Below are positions 45,989 through 64,000 of a stretch of 64,000 nt of DNA, in pieces. This stretch comes from Halichondria panicea. Lineage: Eukaryota; Porifera; Demospongiae; Suberitida; Halichondriidae. A program made the translations under genes and the position numbers. The stretch spans positions 496,001 through 560,000 of the forward strand of contig NC_087379.1 in the NCBI RefSeq assembly GCF_963675165.1, in the 5' to 3' direction. A model generated the notes under the pieces. It ran no database searches and was not told the DNA's origin. It saw only the letters and a list, made by a program, of their open reading frames with translations. Positions within the stretch are counted from its first letter, which is position 1; each line of letters opens with the position of its first letter.

Positions 45989-48900
45989 ATGTCTACCACA
46001 GCGCTGTCTCGCTGTGTTCACAGCTCTAGAGCGCTCTTAACTAGAGGGATGGCCGATCAAGCACCTCCTAAGAAGCGTGGAGTCATGAGAAGAGCGCTGA
46101 GATGGACTGTGATTGCGGGAGCTGTGTACACTGGAGCATACTACTCTATCAAGTACATACAGAAGCGAAACCGACCCACTTTCGAGGGCCCCAGGAAAAA
46201 GGTGGTTGTTCTCGGCTCGGGCTGGGGGTCGCTGAGTGTACTGCATCATTTAGAGCCGGATCAGTTCGATATTACGGTAGTGTCACCTCGTAACTACTTC
46301 CTATTCTCCCCCCTCCTGCCGAGCGTAACCGTGGGAACCGTCGAGTCTCGTAGCATTGTAGAGCCGATACGTAAGCTCATCCAGAAGTACCACCGAGGTC
46401 CTAACACCATATTCCTCGAGGCCGAGTGTATTGATGTCGATACTAACAACAAACGAATCACATGCGAGGACAAATCGGGAATAGTAGGAGCCGTGTCAAA
46501 GATCCATCTGGACTATGATATCCTCGTGGTTGCCGTGGGAGCAGCGTCTAACACATTCAACACTCCAGGGGTTAAAGAAAATTGCCATTTTCTTAAGGAG
46601 ATTTCGGACGCACAGGCAATTCGAAATGATATCATCGATTTAGTTGAGACTGCGTCCTTTCCTGGCCAAGAGGCGTACGAGAGGCAACGACTGCTCCATT
46701 TTGTGGTGGTGGGGGGTGGTCCAACAGGGGTGGAGTTTGCGGCTGAAGTGAGAGACTTCCTACGTGAGGACGTGAGCAAGATATACCCGGGTATTGAGGA
46801 GGACGTCATGGTAACGCTGGTGCAGAGTCAGGACCATATCTTGAATGCATACGACAAGCAGATCAGTCAGTACACGGAGGAGAGGTTTAAAATGGATGGT
46901 ATTAACCTGGTGACCAACTCGAGGTAAGTGTGTACTAGCACTTGATGGTATGTGCTCATAACTGACTAGTGCATTGTCAGGCAGCACTGACAAATTTGTT
47001 GTAGGATGTGAGTTTTGCAACATATTTTAGTACCTGTATATGTTGTGGAGTACCAAACAATGGAGCGACTATGCAAATGCAAATGTATTTTCCTTACAAA
47101 GCTTCTGAAATGTGATGGAAGTTTACTACTCAGGTCCTAGCTATAATATGTATTTCACTGAAAATTGACACTGACTTTGTTTTTTCAATTGCCAGTAAAC
47201 CAGGCTACTAGAGGAGACAATAGTGACAGAAGTGATTGTGTGTTGAGTGTGTCACATGTAATACCCCGCCCCCTCACATGTAATCCTCCGCCCCTCACAT
47301 GCAGGGTGACTGCCGTGGGCCCTGATGAGATCACTATAAAGAGCAAGGCTACGGGGGAGGTAGTGAGGCGACCGTACGGAGTGTGTGTGTGGTCCACTGG
47401 CATTGCCCCACTCCCCATCACCACGACAATCATTCAGCGTGTCACTGGACAGGACAAGGGGTGAGTGGGCAGGGTTAGCACGTGCATATCCACATATTGT
47501 AGATACCGAATGCTATCTGATTTAGATCCCATTTTTCATTGGCTAACTAGAGCTAGCAACATTATACTTGATGCAGTTGTATCCTCAAGCAATTCTTAGT
47601 TCCCTGCTAAACACACTGTAACTTGCCCCCCCTCCTCCATAGACGTGCACTGCTGACGGACAAGTTCCTGCGTGTCAAAGGTGCCGAGGGCGTGTTTGCT
47701 ATCGGAGACTGCTCCACTATTGAACAAGACCTCATGATACGTCAAGCTGAGCAACTGTTCCAGGAGGCAGACGTCAATGGCGACGGGACGCTGAGCTTGA
47801 CTGAGTTTGAAGCACTCATCAGTACGGCTAAGAGTCTCTACCCTCAGGCAGAAGTACAGCTCAGCTATGTGGAGAACAACTTAGAGAGGTGGGTGAGATC
47901 CACACATGTGGGCTGTTCCCTCCCAGAACATTGTAATCTGAGCATAATTACCGTAGAGGGTTATTTTTGAGCCACTAAATTTTTGCCGATTTCCCGAACA
48001 AAACATTTTCGAGGATTTTATTTTCGAGGATAGTCGGTTCAAATGACCACACCCCTACAGTAATATCGATGTAAACTAATTTTCGAGGTACTAAATTTTC
48101 GTGTTTCTGGGTCAATCCTCGAAAACCTCGAAAATAACCAGCTACACAGAGTTAGAGCTACAGATTTATCGATATCTTTTAGTGAACTCCCGAAAGTAGC
48201 TTGCCCAATTTGTTGGTAGCACGTACTGCATGTGAATACAGGCAGTTACGTAATATTCCAACTAATTTCTCTACCCTGCCCCTCCCTAATATACCTCTCA
48301 GGATGTTTCAAGAAGTGGATACGAGTGGAGACCAACGTGTCGACTATCAAGAGTTTGTGGCCATCCTCAACAAGATGGACCGCAACCTCAAGAACCTCCC
48401 AGCCACTGCACAGGTCGCCTCACAACAGGTACGTACATGTACGCTATAGTCATGTGACAGTCATGTGATCATCCTGTGTAGGGAGCGTATCTAGGAACGT
48501 TGCTTAGCAACACTAACGGTGACATAGTGACACAGACCCCGGCTAAACTGGAGGACGAGGGCGTGGCTTCATTCAGATACAGACACCTCGGGTCATTTGC
48601 ATACGTTGGAGACAACAAAGCTGTCCTCCAACTTCCTGTCATAGGTGAGACCACACCTACTAATGTGTACTGAAGTGTACACTTATATAGCTTTGAATGG
48701 GGGACATTTTCGTATTTCATATTATTTTAGTAATTATTACAGAAATTATTCTGAGCTGTACGAATATTTAGAATACGACAAAAATTATGTTGCATCAATG
48801 AAATTTACCTAGTAAGTACATCTGTATCGATCCCCCCCCCCACACACACACACAACACACCTCACACAGGCACACTGAGTGGGTGGTGGACCATGTGGCT

Positions 48901-49009
48901 GTGGAGAGCCTCGTACATGAATGAGTGTGCCTCGCTGCGCACCAAGTTACTGGTGGGCGGAGACTGGGCCAAGGCTTGGGTGTTCGGGAGGGACTCATCA
49001 AGAATATGA
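45989..49009 (+). CDS. Type II (alternative) NADH dehydrogenase with two EF-hands
   Basis: Six exons: 45989-46923, 47305-47460, 47643-47888, 48302-48428, 48482-48644, 48870-49009; 588 aa. It oxidises NADH and reduces ubiquinone in mitochondria without pumping protons, bypassing complex I. An Arg/Ser-rich presequence (residues 1-20) and a membrane-type segment (about 37-56) come first. Nucleotide motifs follow: VVVLGSGWGS for FAD (about 72-81), FVVVGGGPTGVEFAAE for NADH (about 238-252) and GVFAIGDCST. Two canonical EF-hand loops are inserted before the C-terminus: DVNGDGTLSLTE and DTSGDQRVDYQE, so calcium control is likely. The C-terminal SGWWTMWLWRASY and WVFGRDSSRI match the membrane-binding end of NDH-2. 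EF-hand forms are known as NDE/NDB in fungi and plants. Vertebrates lack the gene; several invertebrates keep it. Confidence 0.93.
47950..48155. mobile_element. MITE (family 3 relative) in NDH-2 intron 3
   Basis: The left end reads ACCGTAGAGGGTTATTTTTG and the right end CGAAAATAACCAGCTACAC, inverted with a few mismatches. The interior is rich in TTTTCGAGG and CCTCGAAAA. It is non-coding. Confidence 0.6.
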
Positions 49010-49138
49010 GCACAAACTGGATATAATTATTTTCATAAGATTCGAAAATTCATAGCTGATCGTATAATTATATACATGTATATAGATCTAGTTGGTCATG
49101 CATTTAATTGTATAATATTATATCACATGTTTGGCAAC

Positions 49139-49163
49139 AATAAATAATTATTGCAACAATAAA
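49139..49163 (+). terminator. Probable polyadenylation signals of NDH-2
   Basis: Two AATAAA hexamers (49139-49144 and 49158-49163) lie about 130-155 bp after the NDH-2 stop codon, in AT-rich sequence before the convergent TBC gene. Confidence 0.6.
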
Positions 49164-49223
49164 GATATTGCATGAAAATTTGACAATTTTTAATGACATA
49201 AAAATAAAAACAATGTTAACGAG

Positions 49224-59224
<10,001 letters not shown>

Positions 59225-60410
59225 GGCTAACTCTTGTGGCGCACTTGGTAATGGAGGGAAGGGTACATCAAGCTGTCATGTCGCGCCGCTCAAGGATCCC
59301 GATAGAGATGTGACTCGACTGTAACTAGCCAGCTGCACTGGTATTTTGTAAATAGCTAGTGGTAATGGTCGTGCGTGATATAAGTGATAATCAACTCGCA
59401 TATGATTATGACATGGTAAAGATCCACAGAGAGACAAATGAATATTGCAATAGGCTGCAAAAAGGGAGGACCTCAGGATGCATAGACAAAAGGTTTCTAC
59501 TTCTGAGAGCTCATAGCAGCTTGTGAGAAATTCATTATTAATTCACCGACTCCCTGTGGCTGTGCAGATGCCATGGTTGCCTTGGGGTACACTGAAGAGT
59601 GGAGGAGAAATCCACACATGTACAGTGGCATCGTTCATGGGAATGTCACTCGGCGGCTGTGGGATGGAATTGCCTTCATAAAAGTACTGTGGGAGAGGAA
59701 GTTCAGTGTAACATTTTCTTGTCTGCTCCTACATAGAAATGAGGGCCATGCACGGCACAGGTACATAGGCACAGCAGTATTACTTCCCAGCCACAGCTGC
59801 ATAAATTCCTAGAGAGGTGGGTTATATAATATTGTGCATGCATGAGGTATTTCACAGAAGGAATAATAATTGGCTTCTGTGAGTATACAAGTGCAAGACT
59901 AATGAGGTCAACTTTTACGGCTCATGCATGATACTGCGATATTTAATGGGATAGTAGGACAGCAGAGGCAGCAAGTGGAAGTGACTCCTATCGGCCACCG
60001 TACTTTGATATATATATAACAGATTTACCCATGCAGGCCAGAAATTGAATGGACAGCCATCACTGGCATGGTTTTATTTTTCCTGTGTACTTGGAAGAGT
60101 ATAGGTATACTTGCAAAGTCTCAGTATGGCTTGCTGTGGTAGTCTCGTATTACTAGCTGTTTCCTCATTAATGTGGCTGGTATAGTATGTACGAGACTAT
60201 GCATGTGGTTGAAGAAACCGTAAGTAGCATAATTAGTGAGACCATTGAAGAGTTCATTCCCAGAAAAGAGGATTTGTATGTATCAGCTTGAGCATTTCCT
60301 ATGACTTGTATAGGTTGTAAAGAGTGATCAACAAAAAATCTCGAGCTCTCATGTACTGGAAATAGTGATACTTTCAAGCTATACCATTTCAACACTGATT
60401 CATCATCACC
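59225..60410. other. Intergenic 1.2 kb between divergent genes
   Basis: Between the TBC gene start (minus) and the Cys-rich gene start (plus). It may hold leader exons of either. A 79-codon open frame (59573-59812) has no domain or splice support. Otherwise AT-rich with no clear feature. Confidence 0.5.
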
Positions 60411-61943
60411 ATGAAGTTGCTTCTTCTCTCCCTGGTTGTCCTCATTGGTGCAGCAGCAGCCATGCCACACTTGACTAAATATCGTGAGACTGCTCTAGAA
60501 GCTATAATCAGCAAATTACTTGGAAAAGAGGTGACGCTATAATAATAAATCAAGCAGTTACTATAAGAATTTACCTAGTTTTCTTTGAACTTCAATATCA
60601 TAATTTATGCAGAATGAAGTAATGATTCAAAACACTTGTCCGAGTAATGGATACGTGCTCTATTGGACGCAAAGTTTGAAATTCATTTTCAAACCCGTTT
60701 GCAATGGTGAGATAGTCAGTGAAAATTGTTTTCGAACGGCACGACTGTAGTGCATGTAATACAATGATCATGCATACATGCATAATTATATTTTACTTGT
60801 TTGTACAGGAGCCATGGTGTGCATTGACGCCACCCAGCCACTCCCTCCTCTGTGTCCCTACTACTATGCCCCAACATTAGGGAGCTTGGGAGAATGCCAG
60901 CAGCTTAGCTGGACAGTTCAGAATAAGATCACTCAATTTGAAATCTGTAATAGTAAGTTTGCATGTTTGGGTGCATGGGTAGCTTACCATATAGTCGGTA
61001 ATTTTCGGGGGGTAAAATATTCGTGGTTGAGCAATATTTAGTAACTTCGTGGATAATTATTATTTTCGTGGTTGCTGCTTGCACTGCAGGTAAAGGTAGG
61101 CAAGGTCGCTTCATTCGTGGGTAAAATATTTGTGGTCAGACCTTCAACCACGAAAACCACGAATATTTTGTCCCCCGGAAATTACCATACAGCCTGCTAT
61201 ACAGTATATACTAGGCAGCAGTGTATTTCTTGTTTGGTTTGCATGACGCATACTATACAGTTAGCTGTATATAGATGTGAGACTATAGCTATCCGTATAT
61301 ATAACCAGCATTCCTGATATAAGCTATAATTATAATTATAAGAGCTGTGCCGTATTACTAGAATATTTTGCGAGCATCAGCGAACTTTGCGATGGTTGAT
61401 TATCGCAACAATAAAATCCTACTAGTAAATACACACGATCCTTGCCAGAACGCAATAGTTGGATCGCAAAGGGTCCAATTTTCTGCTGATTTGGCTCATT
61501 CGCAAAGGTTTCTCACCAGCAAAATATTCTAGTAATACGGTATATATAATTATCATGCATTATATGAGTTAATTCTACTCACTCAGGCAAGCTTTACGGT
61601 ACATGTCAAAAACAATCGGCCAATGATCTCAGGAGGACAATGACAGGAGTGTGTGATGGAAACACTCAACCTGAAGTGGTACAACAAAAACCCAGAGTGT
61701 GTGAGATCAAGCCTGATGGTAGCGAAGATTGCGGTAAGTGCACATTTAATAATCTTAGCAATACGATATTTTGTAGAAATAATATATTTGTAGAAAAGTT
61801 TTAAGGGATGGCATTATATAGTATGGGGCCAAGTATTGCAAGTATGATGTATTCTACTGTGCATGTATGCCCTTGCAGGTGTGGCTCAAATTATGGACAA
61901 GGACTGTTTCTGTATCGGTGGTCGTTGCTCTGGGACATGCTAA
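60411..61943 (+). CDS. Secreted cysteine-rich protein, unrecognised
   Basis: Five exons: 60411-60530, 60613-60706, 60809-60952, 61587-61733, 61879-61943; 189 aa. The N-terminal signal peptide is MKLLLLSLVVLIGAAAA. The mature part has 14 Cys, an even number, in spaced positions (NTCPSNG, KPVCN, MVCIDAT, PPLCPYYY, GECQQ, EICNS, GTCQK, GVCDG, RVCEI, EDCG). It ends with a dense cluster, DCFCIGGRCSGTC. This suggests a disulfide-rich extracellular protein. The C-terminal CxC...C...C cluster is reminiscent of small disulfide-knot folds, but the spacing matches no family I can name, so no function is given. All introns but one begin after the first codon base. Intron 3 contains two MITEs. Confidence 0.75.
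60990..61195. mobile_element. MITE (family 3 relative) in Cys-rich gene intron 3
   Basis: The left end reads ACCATATAGTCGGTAATTTTC then GGGGGGTAAAATATTCGTGG. The right end is the inverted counterpart: CCACGAATATTTTG, then CCCGGAAATTACCATACAG. Arms are about 40 bp with GTGGTT blocks. It is non-coding. Confidence 0.72.
61349..61541. mobile_element. MITE (family 2), copy 2
   Basis: The ends CCGTATTACTAGAATATTTT and ATATTCTAGTAATACGG are inverted repeats. The interior matches the reverse complement of 10517-10731 (ATACACACGATCCTTGCCAG, GATTATCGCAACAATAAAAT). The two copies are 51 kb apart in opposite orientation. Confidence 0.78.
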
Positions 61944-62139
61944 CTAGGAGTGCCTAAGAGCGAGAGAGACGTGAACTTGAACAGTAACTCAGCGACATTT
62001 TGTGGCCTAGTGCATGCAGTAATATAATTATGTAGAGTTGTGAAAAATTAGATTCAATTAAGGTAAAGATTTCGAAATAGAGATTGCAAAGCACACAAAC
62101 AGCACACACACACACACACACAGTACACACACACAGTGG

Positions 62140-63637
62140 CTATGAGTTAGTCTTCATAGCTATTAGTCCTCTCATAATGTCAAAAGAGTTTCCATCAGGT
62201 TGCAAGCTGAGCTCGTGTCCATCCTCTCTCCTCCGCACTAGTAGGTAGCCGTACTGATCAATGCCTGTGATAACAGCCTCAGCATCACCATAGTTACCCA
62301 GCCGAACCACAGAGCCACTATAGAGCGTGTGTAAATAAGAGCGATGATATAAATGATGCATGTACATATACTCACACAAGGCTGACACATGATCAAGCTA
62401 CAGGACTTGTCCTATTATTGCAGTATGTACTTGTTGAATTGCACTCTAGTACTGAGCCTAAAGGACTACAAGGTGCTTGCATTCTGAGGCTAATGGCTGC
62501 TCAGTCAATATTTGTGGTTTGTGTGCAATTCAATGTTGCAACACAGGCCAATGTAACACATAGTCTCAGCTAGGAGGGGGCTTCCCCACGAGATTGCACA
62601 CTACATGAATGTATTATTGACCCACCTGTGCAACCAGTACTTGTAATAGAGCTCCTCCAGTTCATTTAGTCCAGAGCTCTCGTAACTAGTCAGCAGTGAT
62701 TCCAAACTGGAGAGAGTGGCCGCTAGACAGGTCTCCACAGAGAGGGGGGAGAGGGCAGAGCCGGACGTCGCATTGTGGATGGTAATACAGTCATTGATGG
62801 ACATCGTAGGGTATTTGTTGTCCACATTAACACCACAGCCTGCAGTGAGGTCACTCAATGAAACAAACAATGAAGGAAAGAGGGAGAGAATGGGATATGT
62901 AAGAAAGAGCTGAAATATCAATAGCAAAAATGTCAATGTTTTTTTATATCAACAAATTTGTGCAGAGGTCAACAGAAAATAGCTATAATAATTATAAGAG
63001 CATAATCTGAGACCTGAAATATTGATATTGCACAGTAGTTAGCTCTTACCAATGACAGTGGTATGGTGGCAGGTGTCAGGCAGTGCATAGCTGGTCACCA
63101 GGATACCACCTAGTTTGACTTGGTCCTTATAGTAGATATCGTTGGGCCACTTTATTCTTATGGGCAGATCCTGCAGAGGAAAGGAAGGAACAGCATCAGT
63201 CATCTTGTGAAAATACTGAGACACATAAATATCCCATAATTATAATACGTACATGTACACATCCAAAAGGGCACAGAAAACATACTGTTTGGAATTGATC
63301 ACTCTAGATTCAAGTTACAGGGGTTCTTAAAGATAGCCACTGAAACAGGACAATGGTATTAGCCTTTGGCCATGACAAAGTTGGTTGATTTGGAGCCTTA
63401 TGATTTAAGCACACAGAAAAAAGAAATCTCTAAGGCTAAAAACACTTCCTTAAAAAAAAAACAGAACAATTTCCCACCTCATATCCAGGAGATGATCTGA
63501 TGCCGTGTACCACTGCCATGGCAACCAGGTGCTGGAGGAGGGGCAGTCGCTGGGCTAGTCGAGATGATGGGCGGAGTTTGAGGACAGTGGAGAACATCAT
63601 AGAGCCTTTGGGAGACAACCACACGTTCCCACTGCGT

Positions 63638-63674
<37 letters not shown>

Positions 63675-64000
63675 TGTGTGTGTGTGGGAGGGGGAGAGAT
63701 TAGCAAAGAGTAGCAGGCATAAATCACATGCAGAGTGTTTTAACAATTCCATATTATGTAGCTAGGGGATTTGTTTTTTGTAATTTATGGCCACAATTTA
63801 TAACAACACATATCAACAAAGACCCACCTTTTCCTCTCGTTTGTTGCCCTGCCACGCTGACCACACCCATATCTGTAGTGAGTGCATTACAAAACTCTAT
63901 ATTCCCAGTGAACAGAGTCTGAGTGGATGGTATCACAGCCGTGTAGAGAACGGTGCGGCCTAGGCTAGTCGTGTGAAGACGGTCAAAATATTCACTGAAG
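62140..64000 (-). CDS. HLCS: Holocarboxylase synthetase (biotin-protein ligase), 5' part outside window
   Basis: Last five exons, 5' truncated by the window edge: 64000-63828, 63638-63478, 63170-63050, 62839-62626, 62317-62140; about 282 codons present. It joins biotin to carboxylases (and reportedly to other proteins) through biotinyl-AMP. Catalytic-core blocks match the human C-terminal half: VVSVAGQQTRGKGRSGNVWL, with GRSGN in place of the usual GRGGN. Next come LLQHLVAMAVVHGIRSSPGY, IKWPNDIYYKDQVKLGGILV and GCGVNVDNKYPTMSIND. The C-terminal domain reads HSGSVVRLG, then VRRREDGHELSLQPDGNSFD. All joins keep phase. The upstream N-terminal regulatory half is not in this window. Confidence 0.92.
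63640..63690 (+). repeat. TG microsatellite beside an HLCS acceptor
   Basis: TG repeat with GG interruptions; on the transcript strand CA repeats run straight into the acceptor of the exon starting at 63638. Confidence 0.9.

Noticed and set aside
59573-59812. 79-codon open frame upstream of the Cys-rich gene
   Set aside because: Could be chance; no conserved motif, no neighbouring exons in phase.

Overview
This is nuclear DNA of a simple animal. Its genes have many short GT-AG introns. The 3' splice sites are often preceded by CA dinucleotide runs. Genes are packed a few hundred bases apart, and MITE-like inverted repeats, minisatellites and microsatellites are abundant. The gene content is that of an early-branching metazoan, most likely a demosponge: a CatSper4 sperm calcium channel, an EF-hand alternative NADH dehydrogenase (absent from vertebrates and insects), a tandem pair of NHR-coiled coil-TKL kinases, and an intronless ComEC-like secreted metallo-beta-lactamase-fold gene. 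The phylum is an inference; nothing in the window proves it. All exon joins were read by eye from GT/AG sites and reading phase. Each gene model closes in phase.

Layout, left to right. 0.1-7.5 kb: two tandem minus-strand NHR-coiled coil-kinase genes. 7.6-9.3 kb: ELP5 (minus), head to head with 9.6-13.1 kb, an ORP10/11-like PH protein that ends before any lipid-binding (ORD) domain. 13.5-16.6 kb: a two-Kunitz membrane protein (minus). 17.1-22.5 kb: CatSper4 (plus). 23.2-24.5 kb: a small ankyrin protein (minus), head to head with CPSF3 (plus, 24.6-35.8 kb). CPSF3 has a 6.9 kb intron holding a nested antisense multi-pass membrane protein gene, a broken copy of it and layered repeats. 36.0-36.8 kb: an unrecognised basic/acidic protein (minus), head to head with JMJD6 (plus, to 40.9 kb). 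40.9-43.2 kb: a repeat-rich gap. 43.2-45.8 kb: an unrecognised Ser-rich protein (minus), head to head with NDH-2 (plus, to 49.0 kb). 49.2-59.2 kb: a 22-exon TBC1D2/TBC1D2B RabGAP (minus) with a nested intronless MBL-fold gene. 60.4-61.9 kb: a secreted Cys-rich protein (plus). 62.1 kb to the window edge: holocarboxylase synthetase, cut by the window (minus).

The genes do not form one pathway. They are housekeeping genes (mRNA 3' processing, tRNA wobble modification, biotinylation, JmjC hydroxylation, respiration, Rab control) mixed with animal-type signalling and secreted genes. From 9 kb on, host genes alternate in strand, giving four tight bidirectional promoters of about 120-350 bp.

The least explained structure is a set of minisatellites whose units each carry a copy of the neighbouring gene's own splice site (three independent loci).
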